Below, piece after piece: positions 1 through 10,656 of a DNA stretch of 64,000 nucleotides. The translations under genes and the position numbers were made by a program. Source of the stretch: Theristus sp. LFF4_11. Taxonomy: Eukaryota > Nematoda > Chromadorea > Monhysterida > Xyalidae. The DNA is taken from assembly GCA_030248135.1 (NCBI GenBank), contig JASANC010004995.1, positions 1 to 64,000 on the forward strand. The letters are read 5' to 3'. The notes beneath the pieces were generated by a model that worked only from the letters and a program-made list of their open reading frames with translations, was not told the DNA's origin and ran no database searches. Positions within the stretch are counted from its first letter, which is position 1; the number at the start of each line of letters is the position of its first letter.

Positions 1-2080
1 GTGCATGCGTGCAGAAACACACCCGGTATATAAAACACAGTTTAGAACGGGTTTAGAAATGACCGTGGGTTTAGAACTGACACCACATCCACCAACTTGC
101 GAGCACGCAGTTGACCATCCGTAGCAGCGACCACTTTTGATGCAAAATGAACTGCTCGATCAACAACGCTACCATTGCTGACGTGGACGCCGACATCAAT
201 GTGTTCACCATGCTGAATGCCATGATCTGGACATTTTTTTGATAAATTTTTAATTTCAGGAAACAAGAGTGACAAAACACAACGGCCAGTCCACAAGATC
301 ATCCAAAAGTGAGAAATTTTGTTGAAAAAAACACTCACGTGACCCCGTCTGCTGGAAACATTAACGGACAGCGCGGCAACACCATTGAACGCGAAGAATC
401 CAAACATCAACATAAACGCGCCAAGCATCGCGAACTGCAACGCAAAGAGACTCAACTTCATAAAAACAAGACCGTATTGTTCCAAGGGTACGTACTGGAA
501 CTGAGTGCCCTTTCAGGTCAACCGCCGGCTGGTCGCCGTCGTCGAAACGGCCGATGCGTGGTCCGAGAATTTTCGAGCCGACCAACGCAGTCAATCCACC
601 GACCATGTGCACCGCACCGCTGCCAGCAAAATCCTGCACACGAGACACGATGGAACGTTGCCCATAAAAGGTGACAACAAAACCTCGGTTCGGACTTAAC
701 AACGAAAAACTCCCAATATTTGTAAATTTTAATTAAATTAATTAAATTATTTTAAAAAATGAGCGCACCTGGAAATGAACACCGAGAGGTCCATTTCGAA
801 GCCATCCGCCGTCGTGCCAGACCCAATGCGCAATGGGCGGATATAGAACCGCTGCATAGAATATGATCCAATATTGTCAATGATCAATGTATTAGTGGAT
901 TTATTCAAACTTGTCCGGACTAAAATGACGTCATTTGCTTTAAAAACGCCCGTTTGTCAAAGTACAGACGCTAAAATGTCAGTTTGGTGTGAGTGATTCG
1001 ACATTCACCATTGGTTTATGGGAAGAAATCGGCTAAACGTAAAGTCTGGTTTGCAGTGAACGGCAAGCGCATGTTTGGCGGCACATGACGTCATTTCAGC
1101 GGGACACGTTTAAAAAAAAATAGGTCATCCATCTTCAATACATATGCAGCTTTAACTAGAAATGTGTGGAGCGATCACCAAAAATTCAAAATATGTTGAG
1201 ACACCAACTTGCTGCGGGCACTGCGTAAAGGCAATATGCAATCAAATGGCAGCGCTCGGCGAGCGCACCGCTGACGATGGTGACCATGTTGGCCGCGAAC
1301 AAACAGTGCACAAACCAGCTGTGTCAACGAATAGTTTTTTGAAGAAAAGATTTTGCTTTGCCGCTTAATAAATTAGTGAAACAAAAACCGCTCACAATTA
1401 GGGATGGCACGGTTAAAAACCGGTTTTTTCATTGAAGAAACCAATTTTTTAACTGGTTTCTTTTCACGCCAAAAACAAAAAACCAGTTTTTTTACCAATA
1501 GAAAATTTGAATTTTCAGTCGTCGAATCCACCACTCAATTGTGCGGGAAAAGCAACGCTTCTGATTATTGTTCACAAAACCGACAAGAACAGATTTTATC
1601 CAGCTTTTCTTGCTCTCTTGTGTGTTTTGGCAATCCAGAGCAATATTCTGAAGCTGGAAAACTATTTTCGAGAAAAAAGCCCTGGTAAAAAATAGTTTCT
1701 TTTCACACAAAAACGTTTTTTTCATCCCTACTCACAATGAATATTGCTCGGGCGGTATGCCGATCGAGAAGTAACCGCCGATTCCAAAGAGCGACGTACT
1801 GCTCTTGCCGAATGACAGCGACCAACCGATTGCCCAGTAGCAAAGCGTCGAAATGCCTGTGCAGCTGTGTCAATAAGGTTGATGAACGAAATTAAAAACA
1901 AACAAATGAAATTGAGCACGTTAATTGCGAACGTGTGGCTCGTGTCAAGAGAATGCCAACGAAAATATAACAAAAAAACGACACACGCACAAAGATCGAT
2001 CAGATTTTTCACCAGAATATTGGTGGTGTTCTTGCTGCGGACGGCACCGGCCTCGAGTAACGCGAAGCCGCACTGCATCA
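1..2080 (-). CDS. AMT-type ammonium transporter, partial (3' end beyond the window)
   Basis: Multi-spanning AMT/MEP ammonium channel of the plasma membrane. Exons seen on the minus strand, each with GT-AG borders: 2080-1991, 1856-1736, 1318 to about 1204, 851-769, 633-496, 434 to about 383 and 226 to about 93. They encode family signatures in order: [72 protein letters not shown] with GPRIGRF and [21 protein letters not shown], and a late helix with [13 protein letters not shown]. The first exon(s), normally holding the start and first helix, were not found upstream of 2080, and the C-terminus lies beyond position 1. The join 1991/1856 gives DLCISTLCYW, a good family match. A hAT-like insertion sits directly behind the donor of the second exon. 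Family assignment is firm; exact ends of the shorter exons are approximate. Confidence 0.88.
1399..1730. mobile_element. hAT-type MITE in an AMT intron
   Basis: 332-bp non-autonomous element with TAGGGATG ends in inverted orientation, flanked by a perfect 8-bp duplication CTCACAAT at 1391-1398 and 1731-1738. An 8-bp target-site duplication is the hallmark of the hAT superfamily. The body consists of AAAACC/GGTTTT-type short inverted motifs and has no credible coding capacity. The duplicated octamer contains the AMT 5' splice site. Confidence 0.85.
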
Positions 2081-2270
2081 CTGGAAAGCGAAGCACATGC
2101 GAATAAAACCGTGATGGCTGCAGTATGGTCGAATAATTGAGGCAGTCCTTGTATTTTCCATCAAGGCGGGATCAGTCGCAGACTAGTTGTCTTTTTCAAT
2201 GATGCCAGAGTTTTCCCAATCGTGTGTGCAAGGAACAGCGAATCAACAGAGTAACACGAAGAATCAATTA

Positions 2271-3216
2271 CAGTCGAACTCAATAAAATGTGGAATCAGC
2301 TGATTGGTCGGCCGAGGGGAGGCTGCTCACACTCCGCACCCTTCTTTTTTCGTGGATCTGGATTCTATTGAATCGTGTTTCTTTTGAATGAGTGTGAATT
2401 TCCAGCACCGTTTTCATGCTAAAAATAAACTCAAAGGGTTGGAGAACTGAGAAATTCAATTTTTTTTATTCAACAGCTCAAAATGCATTTTTACTGACGA
2501 CGACGACGACGACGACGTCGTCGCTTAATTTTTACGTGTGAACTGAAAGACAAAAGCCTGAAATGAGTGCGCTGTGTAGCCAGCCAGCTGAAGGGGGTTT
2601 CAGCTGACCGATCGACATGCGTCCGCAATTAAAAAAAATGCGTTCCGACTTCGCGGACGACGACGACACGACAACGACTTTGCTTTCATTTTTCATTTTC
2701 ACCGTTTTCAAGTTGTTTTTGGTAAGCTGCTGTGTTCATTTACTTGGTGCACACAGCAAACCATGCACAGCTCACTCCTTTCAGGCTTTTATTTTTCAGT
2801 CCACACGCAAAAATTAAGCGACGACGTCGTCGTCGTCATTGAACAAAAAATACATTTTGAGTTGAGCTGTGGAATAAAAATTTTCTAAATTTCGCGGTCT
2901 CTAACCTTTGAGTTTATTTTTTAGCACAAAAAGGGTGCTGGAAATTTATAAAAACACGTTTCAATAAAATCGTCGTCATCGTCGTCGTCGTCAGTAAAAA
3001 TGCATTTTGAGCTGTTGAATAAAAAAATTGAATTTCTCAGTTCTCCAACCCTTTGAGTTTATTTTTAGCATGAAAACGGTGCTGGAAATTCACACTCATT
3101 CAAAAGAAACACGATTCAATAGAATCCAGATCCACGAAAAAAGAACGGTGCGGAGTGTGAGCAGCCTCCGCTCGGTCGACCAATCAGCTGATTCCACATT
3201 TTAGTGAGTTCGACTG
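2271..3216. mobile_element. Fold-back MITE with about 245-bp arms, TA-flanked
   Basis: Starts CAGTCGAACTC after TA (2269-2270) and ends GAGTTCGACTG before TA (3217-3218). The first and last about 245 bp are near-perfect inverted copies, each holding the AATCAGCTGATTGG motif, a GTGGATCTGGATTCT-type block and an ATGCATTTTTACTGAC block that leads into GAC/GTC triplet runs. A third, partial copy of the arm lies at about 2820-2970. Termini and TA target suggest a Tc1/mariner-type origin. No transposase frame is present. Confidence 0.8.
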
Positions 3217-3254
3217 TAGTTTAAAAAACCGTCAAATTTGACACAATCAAATTT

Positions 3255-3345
3255 GACTACGTTTTTTTCTTTCATTCAAATTTCGCGCGCTCCTTGCACC
3301 CTGAAAAAAAGCTGCCATGTTCAATCGGCCATACCGTATCTGAAA
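3255..3345. repeat. Dispersed repeat shared with 61648-61725
   Basis: About 80 bp running from a TTTCTTTCATTCAAATTT block through GCGCGCTC to CTGCCATGTT and ATACCG is repeated, diverged, at 61648-61725 in an SLC19 intron. Element class is unknown. Confidence 0.5.
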
Positions 3346-3365
3346 AATAACATTTTCAACCATTA

Positions 3366-3590
3366 TCAAGAGCACCGACGGAAAATCATCGTTCCGAGAA
3401 TGAGCTCCGCGTAATCGTATTGATCCTGTTGAACCCATCGAAGCTCCTGTCGTATGGACGGCCTCGCACGGCTGCCCGTTGACAACTGAGTTAGCGTCTC
3501 ATTCAACTGCAGTTCCACGGCAAATAGTCGCTGTTGAAGCGACCGCACCACGTCGGCGACATTCGAAGCGTTGTTGTTGTTGTTGTTGTT
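3366..3590 (-). CDS. Small Asn-run and coiled-coil protein, function unknown
   Basis: Open frame of 74 codons from the ATG at 3590, with a run of seven Asn at the start followed by a helical stretch with heptad-like spacing (VVRSLQQRLFAVELQLNETL), then a polar tail with RWVQQDQYDYAELIL. I do not recognise a family. The frame stays open upstream to 3656, so it may instead be an exon of the minus-strand gene at 5.67-7.86 kb, whose last visible exon ends in phase 0 and which is also predicted to be coiled coil. The codon use looks coding, unlike the flanking repeats. Start and gene boundaries are uncertain. Confidence 0.4.
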   Translation of the reverse strand, partial: NNNNNNNASNVADVVRSLQQRLFAVELQLNETLTQLSTGSRARPSIRQELRWVQQDQYDYAELILGTMIFRRCS

Positions 3591-3659
3591 CATCGTGCGA
3601 AATAAGTTTTCTTGTTCACGACTCACGTTGATGAAATACGCATTGCAAATATACAACAG

Positions 3660-4488
3660 TTTACCAGAGAGCTCAACTTTATTGAACAGCCGGCTTAATA
3701 TTTCCTCGGTCGAACTGACGTGTTGTCAATGTCATTCAACCATGTTTATGTATGTTTATATGGAATTCTAGTTCTAAAAAACGCGCGTCAAAGCGCACGC
3801 CAACGTAAACAACTTTGAAAACAGCGCATGCAGCGCAGGCAATGGTGATTTGAGTCGAGAAAAATAACACACGGCACGAGCACAGCAAAGCAACAAGAAC
3901 AAACCGTTTGCTTCTTTATTTCAAAACTGCACACAGCACAGAACAAAAATCCGCCCGTCAACCGTTGACAAAATTTCGCGCTGTTTCTCAAGCGCCTGTT
4001 GTTTTGAAATGAGCATTTGCCTTGTTTTTTGTTGAAACACAAGATTCCTTCTTTTCAACCTCTATTTGCGTCTACCATTTACTTCTTACCAGAAACATTC
4101 AGCGACCGACAGCGCCTTTAAAAATGGTTGTGATTGATCACCGACAATATTGCTAAGCGCGTGTTGTTATTGTACATAAATGCGCTGTTTTGGTAGCAAA
4201 CAGTCACTATAGTTCTATGCGCAAGGAAACTTTACACTGTATAGGTTTTTTTGTAAATAGTCTAAAAAACGTGAAACTGCAAAAGTCCGAAAAAAGCACT
4301 TTTTTTGGTTAAAGTTATGTGAAAAATGATTCTTGAATATAATTGATGATGTTCCTTGAGGAGCTTTCAGCAAATACCATTTCTTTAACAGCTGTCATAT
4401 GAATTTGTTCAAGTTTGATTTGCTAGTTGCATAACTAGTTGCAGTGCAAGCGAACATTTTAGCACGTGATCATCTGGTATGACAGAGA
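3660..4488. other. Intergenic stretch, nothing recognised
   Basis: AT-rich single-copy-looking sequence. No conserved coding segment, RNA gene or element boundary was found on either strand. Confidence 0.5.
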
Positions 4489-4964
4489 ATACCGTATTAC
4501 CCCCATTAAACCCCCCCCCCCACCATTAATCCCCCCCCCACCAATAAACCCCCACCCCCCCGACCAGTTTCCGAATAATCCCCCCCCACAAATAATCCCC
4601 CATGGGGGATTATTGGAGACCTGTTTGAAACACATACCCAGCGAATTCAGTGGCTGGTTGCAGTGAAAGTGATGAAATTGTGCTACCAAAGGCCCCAAAT
4701 AGGTGAGTTAATAGTAATTTCATCACAAAAGGCTGTTATAAAAGGAAATTTCTATGTAGAGTAGAAGTTTCTGCGACTTTCTTGCCTGCCATGCAAGGTA
4801 TTTTTGCCATTTTTCAACAAACCCCCACCCCTAGAATTTTTTTTGTAAATAAACCCCCCCCCCCCCCCCCCACCAATAATCCCCCCCCCACCAATAAACC
4901 CCCACCCCTAAAAGTCGCTGACGTATTAATCCCCCATGGGGGTTTATTGGGGGTAATACGGTAT
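4489..4964. mobile_element. ATACCGTATTAC-ended MITE with poly-C tracts, copy 1
   Basis: 476 bp bounded by ATACCGTATTAC and its inverse GTAATACGGTAT. Subterminal arms are runs of C (9 to 14) broken by AATAA and ACCAATAA spacers, each including the palindrome CCCCCATGGGGG; the middle about 200 bp is ordinary sequence. A second copy in the opposite orientation lies at 46350-46811, which confirms the boundaries. Flanks are consistent with a TA target. Confidence 0.8.
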
Positions 4965-5671
4965 CAGGGAATCATACCAGAACAAACGGTGCTGTCTTGT
5001 TTTACATGAAAAACCGCCGTAGATGCTGGTTTTGGTCGTGTTGCGACTTTTTTCCGCAGATTTTAAATGATACAAACTTTTTTGGATCGCAGGTAAAAGA
5101 ACGAATTACTTTTTTTAATTTGAACGGACGGGAACACTGTATAAAAATCTGCCCTCTATTCAATGCTGAAACCCAAAAACTAGACACCGTAATTTGTGAA
5201 CAGCAACGTGGCGCTGAAAAACAAAACGCAAACAGCTTTCAACTTTGGATAGGATTTTCAGGCATCAACTGCTGCATTTGAAGTACCGCTTCAAGTTTCA
5301 GGATTTCCGCGTGTGTCGACTGCAATGTTTCAGTTTCCTGCAAAGTTCACAGAACTTGTGCACTTGCCTAACGCACAGTCTAACAACTCTATAACATATT
5401 CAACTGGCTGCTTTGTTGGTGATCGTGATGTAGGATTCTGTGCGAACCAAACGATTCGCCTCACCGCAGCAATGCCTGCACAGAATGCATGTATCACGTC
5501 ACGTCATCACCAACCAATCAGCTAGTTGCTTAAATGTCATTGAGTTCGACTGTGAACGTGCCGATTAAGAATAGAACAGCACAGGAAAAACTCAAAACGA
5601 TCGGAAAAATTTGAATAAAATGGAATTTCAGCAAAAGCGTAAAAATTAGCAACAAAGGCCCACGTACGTTT
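4965..5671. other. Intergenic stretch with a MITE end
   Basis: No gene seen. Positions about 5485-5550 hold one end of the CAGTCGAACT family (CACCAACCAATCAGCT and GAGTTCGACTG); the matching other end was not located, so it is probably a broken copy. Confidence 0.45.
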
Positions 5672-7858
5672 TCAAGCATGCGAACGCAGTGCAAGCAGGA
5701 CGGTTGGTGCGCCCGTTTGTCAACGCCATCGACAAGCCGGCGCACACGTTCAACCGCTCGGTTCAAGTTATCAAAACGCCGCTCAGCGTCCGTGTCCACT
5801 GTGTCCTGCTGAAAGCAGAGAAAAAGCTTTTTTTCTTGAAAATTCGATTGAGTCCGAGACCGCAGTTCAGATGACCGAATATAAATAACATACAGTCAAA
5901 CTAAGCACACGAAATCAACTGATTGGTTGATGCATACATAGGGTTGGTAAAAAACCGGTTTTTTATATTGCCAAGAAAAAAAACGGTTTCTTTTCCGTTT
6001 TAAAACCGAAAGTTTCCCAGCTCTTAAACCTTCCAAAACTTAGCACCTTGAACTCAAAATAGGAAATACACCAAAACTAGTTTTTGGACAGCGTACAACG
6101 CTGTTTTCGGGGATACAACGCAACCAATTTGCTACTTTTTGCTACCCAATAATTTTTCAAATCAAATCAGTTTAGCTTTTTTTGGTTTCCAGGGCAGCAC
6201 GTTCAATAAATTGGAAAACGACGGGGTAGTGACCGTGTAGGTGTGGGAAGCGGGGGAGGGACGATTGCAAGGAGACCGGGAGCTGACCCCGATTAGGGGG
6301 CGAGATTTGGAGAACTGCAAAGTGAAACCGGTAGCGGATGGCGTTTGAAAAAGTAACATTTCATCAGTCACCGTTTCAAATCGACAACGTCAGTCAGTCT
6401 GTATCTACACTTAGTTTAGCAGTCATCTTGTCTTCATCGTACTTGACCCTTGACACAAAAGCTTCTGCAAAATGATACTTCACCAGTTCAGTTCGACACA
6501 GTTCACTGCACTGTTTTCAAAAATATAATTTTACATTTTTATCAGTCAAACGAAGAATTGTGATTTTTGACCACGAAGTTTGAAAATGTTTAAGGTAACA
6601 ACCGGCTCTTTATTTTTTCAGAAAAAAACTGAAAAACGGTTTTAAAACGGAAAAGAAACCGTTTTTTTTCCTGTGCCAACCCTATGCATACACGTGATGC
6701 ATGCTTTCCGTGCGGGCGGAGTCTGTCAAATACGTGTGCACCAGCCAATCAGCTGATTACCTATAACTTTGAGTTCGATTGTACCGAATGTTCACAAACG
6801 GTCGATGCACTCGAGAAAAAATCATTTTATTACCCGACCGACCAATACGACCGAAGAAATGACGCAAAACGCAACTCCAAACCGTCACAGAAATGCTTTT
6901 TTAATGAAGCCCGGAAAAAAGGCTGCACAAAACGCCAAACACCGCAGCAGACGCTGCACGCACAGCGCTGGCCGTGCTCGCTTCGTAAGTCAGCTGCATC
7001 GTGTGAGTGATGTCGCCGGGTGTCTCGGAGCGTTCCAGGACGACATCAGCCAAAAGCTCGTTGATCTCATTCGGCAACGTCTGCTTCAGTTCGTTCTGTT
7101 GCTCGTCGATCATGGCGCGAAGCTGCTTGCGTTCGCTACGCTTGCTGCTGCTGCTGAGCGGCTTCGCGTCTGCGCACGAGTTTGGTCGAATGGAAGGTTA
7201 ATGGGTTTTTTATCTGATTAGAAATGGCACGCTAAAAAACAACGTTTCTGTTCCGAAATCTGCAAATTGAAACACAACGCTAAAATGGCGACCAATCTGG
7301 TCACGATTTGCACGATTAGAGTTGCTCAGATAGATTGCACGTGGTTTAGTGGCATTATAATAGCCGTGTGACACCAATTCTGAAGCGGCATTCATGAAAC
7401 AGTATTTACCGACCGCGTAGCCATGTTTTCAAACACCCAGCTACGCGTCACTAAATACTGTTTCCATGAATGCCGTTCAATGCCAAGACGTCTTTCATGA
7501 ATGGCGCTCAATGCCTGAACAGAGATGTTTCCTATTGCCGCGGGTCCATGAACAGAAGCGACACACCACTCATCGCCATCGCCGTGTTGTTATCATCGTC
7601 GGCCGACTCCGTGTCCGTGCAGGACGTGGTGACGCCCCCGCCAATCGTGTCGCGATCGTGCGCCGCTCCCGGCTTCAGCGAGTATCGCGCCGACGCCAAC
7701 GTGAACTCGCCGCTGGAGCGAGCTGCGCGACTGGCCGTGCTCGCTCGTGCGACACCCGACGGCGCCACGAACTGAATGGGCTGCTGAAAATTGAAAACAA
7801 AACAAAACGCTGATGGCGTGCAAGCTGAGGTTTTTGTTTTGATGGCGACATCCAACAT
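5672..7858 (-). CDS. Unrecognised coiled-coil protein, multi-exon (partial model)
   Basis: Three linked minus-strand exons: about 7784 (or ATG at 7858) to about 7580; about 7172 to about 6968; 5810-5672. The first encodes a Ser/Ala/Thr-rich stretch (FVAPSGVARASTASRAAR) and an acidic tail with ADDDNN. The second encodes KRSERKQLRAMIDEQQNELK followed by PNEINELLADVVLERSETPG. The third encodes QDTVDTDAERRFDNLNRAVE followed by RVRRLVDGVDKRAHQPSCLH and ends at GTACGT. Phases agree if the first exon ends after ATGAGTG and the second before GTGCGT. The sequence predicts a helical, heptad-like protein with a Ser-rich head. I do not recognise the family. The terminal exons are not established; 3366-3656 may be the last one. 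A nested pair of transposons occupies the intron between the second and third exons. Confidence 0.45.
5893..6781. mobile_element. TA-flanked CAGTCAAACT-family MITE, split by a hAT insertion
   Basis: Ends CAGTCAAACT and AGTTCGATTG are flanked by TA (5891-5892 and 6782-6783). The inner motifs AATCAACTGATTGGTTGATG and CCAATCAGCTGATT form the inverted arms. The original element is only about 145 bp; positions 5939-6684 plus one 8-bp duplication were added later by a hAT-like element. Confidence 0.75.
5939..6684. mobile_element. hAT-type MITE (about 750-bp family), intact
   Basis: Bounded by TAGGGTTGG and CCAACCCTA with a perfect 8-bp duplication TGCATACA at 5931-5938 and 6685-6692. The interior begins with AAAAAACCGG/GGTTTT motifs and carries a GC-richer block at about 6180-6330 that recurs at about 19010-19150 in a second family member. 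No transposase frame; mobilised in trans if at all. Confidence 0.88.
7387..7474. repeat. 88-bp near-perfect palindrome, copy 1
   Basis: GGCATTCATGAAACAGTATT at the left pairs with its inverse ending ATGAATGCC. The loop lies between GCGTAGC and GCTACGCG. Related palindromes occur at 13095-13203, 13411-13475, 13818-13902 and 34466-34550. Confidence 0.8.
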
Positions 7859-7867
7859 CCTCTTAAG

Positions 7868-7928
7868 GCGCAGTCATTTCAAAACATACCGATGCGTCAC
7901 AAAATATCATTTTATGAACGCCGCTTTA
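7868..7928. repeat. Probable decayed copy of the 88-bp palindrome
   Basis: Only the right half is recognisable (GATGCGTCACAAAATATC and TTATGAACGCCGC); the left arm is degenerate. Confidence 0.4.
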
Positions 7929-8139
7929 CTTTTGTTTGCGATCACTAAAAACTACGGTGTTAAGAGCAACATGCCTAGCCAACGCATATGACTGCGCAAC
8001 GTGGTGCAGTTTTCAGCGCAAGATATCAGAGCGGAATATTAGACCGTCGATAAAATGAAGAGTCGATTTTTTGAGCGACCCAAGATTCTCGCGCAAGGCT
8101 TGGCCTGATCTACCACTCTGCCAAGAGGGCGTAGCATAG

Positions 8140-8292
8140 TCGAGGGCAAAGGTCGATGGGATCGTTCACGCCATCAAAACAGCCGACTTGACTATCTTCG
8201 AATTTGTGGAACCGGCGGGGAAGCAAAATAGCAAAAAATATCAATCCATCGAGCCGGGGAAAAACCAAAAACTGAAATCAAACCATCGGTAA
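8140..8292 (+). other. Short coding-like frame, unassigned
   Basis: A 50-codon open frame reading SRAKVDGIVHAIKTADLTIF and then EFVEPAGKQNSKKYQSIEPG before a stop. Composition looks protein-like, but there is no start codon in frame, no clear splice acceptor, and the opposite strand is also unusually open. It could be an isolated exon or a decayed transposon frame. No family recognised. Confidence 0.2.
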
Positions 8293-8450
8293 AAAGATGT
8301 CGGACTGCTCTTCAACGGAAGCGCTACTGCCGCATGAGGCCATCGATGCCAGTCCTACGGCCTGGTCCTTCGCCCTCTGACGTCTGTGTTTGTCGTCAGG
8401 CCCGTGGTGAGATGCCTTTTTCATTATTGCGGTCAGGTTTTTGTTTTCTA

Positions 8451-8766
8451 CAGTATGTTTGTTTCAACCTGTTACTTTTTTCGCAGAATACACTGGATAG
8501 GGGATTTTTTATGTGATTTGTGATGATAAAACCCTGCCTTCTCACTGTGTTAGTGGAGTTCGATTATAAATTGGAAAACAACCGACCGAAACATTTTTTA
8601 TACCTATTGATCACGCGAATTACCAAAGAAACGGCATCGCAGCTGTGCAAGAAAACATGTTTCACCACAAATGGGTGTGTGTGATTTAAACCCGATACAT
8701 TCGTTCTTCTTGCTAAGTTTCTCATGCTGTGTTCTGCGAAAGTGACAGGTTGAAACAAATATACTG
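8451..8766. mobile_element. TA-flanked MITE with about 45-bp inverted ends
   Basis: Begins CAGTATGTTTGTTTCAACCT after TA (8449-8450) and ends with the inverse ATACTG before TA (8767-8768). Inner motif TTCGCAGAATAC is mirrored by GTGTTCTGCGAA. Diverged relatives lie at 12510-12690 and 43533-43745. TA duplication suggests Tc1/mariner-type mobilisation. Confidence 0.75.
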
Positions 8767-9037
8767 TAGTTTGATCACTCGAATCAGCAGTTCTTGAAAT
8801 TCTGAAAACAAGCAAAGAAAACAATGCAAACTGCAAAGCAAACCAAAATAAAAAACAAATAAGCGTGAAGCAGAACACAACCAAAATTTTACAACACGAA
8901 ACATCACACACCCATTCGGTCGAAATTGATTTTATTGGTTTTTCTTGTAGCGAACCACGCAACAAGTCCCACAAAAGTTGACGGTTTGTAATTTGTAACA
9001 CAACGAAACGTAAACTGGCGCTTTCTTGGAAAAAATA

Positions 9038-9793
9038 CAGGGTGATCCAAAAAAACTACACCATAACAATCGGCTCCAGCTCGTCTACTGGTGGATGGTT
9101 TGGACTGAAATTTCACCAAACATCACAAATAGCTTTTTACTTTGTGTGTTAAAATTTCAGAATTGGTATAATGGTTAAAAGGTATAATGAATGCGAAACA
9201 AAATAGTGAAAACGCAAAATATTGACTTTTAGCGCAAAATACAGCACGCGCGCCTAGCGCACGTCACTACTCAGCGCTCAAAAAGAATGTTTCAACTTTC
9301 TGAATTTTTGTTTTTTGTTTCAAAAAGAAGAATGCAGGAATTGTTTTTGACGTTTTTGCTGGCACGATTTTCTCTGAAATCACTGTTTGTTGCAGTAGCC
9401 AAGCCACCGATTTTTTTCTCGTTTTGCTGCATTTTGTGAAAAATGGGTGGACAACTGAACAGCAGGGGTTCCGTGTTGTTGCATACAAGCAACAAGACAG
9501 ACACACTGATGGGGACGACATTGAAATGGAAGATGAACTGGCCGAATTCTCGGATGAAAACCTGGATGACGATGACGATGTGTACCAGGAATCATAAATT
9601 GAAAATTGTGGTTTTTCTGATTTTTTAATAAAGTTGCTGATTTTGCAAGCTACAAATGATGGATTGCCATGAAATTTTAACACAAAAAATAAAAAAGCTA
9701 TGTGATGTTTGGTTAAAATTTCAGCCCAAACCATTCACCCGTTGGCGAGCTAGAGCCAATTCTTATCGTGTAGGTTTTTTTTGGATCACTCTG
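9038..9793. mobile_element. Mariner-like element, decayed
   Basis: 756 bp with imperfect about 45-bp inverted ends, CAGGGTGATCCAAAAAAAC on the left and the inverse of GTGATCCAAAAAAAACC on the right. These resemble mariner/IS630 termini. TA precedes the left end; the right flank has mutated. A plus-strand frame ending at 9597 reads EQQGFRVVAYKQQDRH and a strongly acidic tail with DENLDDDDDVYQES, possibly the remains of a transposase C-terminus. No catalytic DDD/DDE core was recognised. Confidence 0.6.
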
Positions 9794-10656
9794 TGCAGTC
9801 GCTTTGTGTCATCAACTAAAAAATGAGTTTCAATAAAAAACACAAGAAGTTCGTTTTGAAAAACACTTAACAGAAGACCACGTGTTTACAGTATTCTACT
9901 ACAAATAAAACCGATTTCAATAGATTTTGCGCTTCCAACATCGCATCGTCGACTAGTGGAGTCAACATAAATGTTAGATGTTGATTTGAGATAAAAAAAA
10001 CTTTGTTCGAAGACAAACAGAGTTTCATAATTTCACAAATGAACAAAACGAATAGAATAAATAGGCATATATACCCATAGGACTTGGGACATGAGAACAA
10101 TAGAAAAAAAACACTTGACAGCCCCAAAAATCACAAAAATGTCGGAAGCAAAAGCAAATACAAGCAACAAGACTCTCGATTCTGATTTGTTGGATGAAAA
10201 TGGTTTGAAAATTGTGGTTTCGAACAAAAATGAAACGTGTAAAAACCGCTTTGAAACATAAAGCAGAGCAATAAAAAAACAAATACTGAAACGACCACGT
10301 TCACCATTCACAACGCTCGGGCAAAAAAAACTGAAAAAGTTTTATTCCCATTCTTGACAGAGGAATCTCATTAAGTATATTTGAATTTGCAAAAAAACCA
10401 AACGAAACCAATTGAATGTTAATTCTGCACACAATGTTCGCACAATTTTCGCTTCTATGATATTATGGTACAATTTCTTTCACATTGCTGGTTTACGCAC
10501 ATTCATGATTCATGAACCGTGTTTGCTTGTGAAGACACGCACAAACAAACGTGTAAATATTCACAAAACTAACTGAAAACTGAGCTAAAATAACATATAT
10601 TTTTCCAGAAGCACGCACAGCAACAGCAACACAATCACAGTGGCAAACAATTGATA
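9794..10656. other. Intergenic AT-rich stretch, nothing recognised
   Basis: Open frames here are low-complexity Phe/Leu-rich translations of A/T runs. No splice-consistent coding segment or repeat boundary was found. Confidence 0.5.

Noticed and set aside
9267..9734. 155-codon minus-strand Ser-rich frame
   Set aside because: Antisense of the acidic plus-strand tail in the mariner-like element; Ser run is a shadow of GAT/GAC codons.
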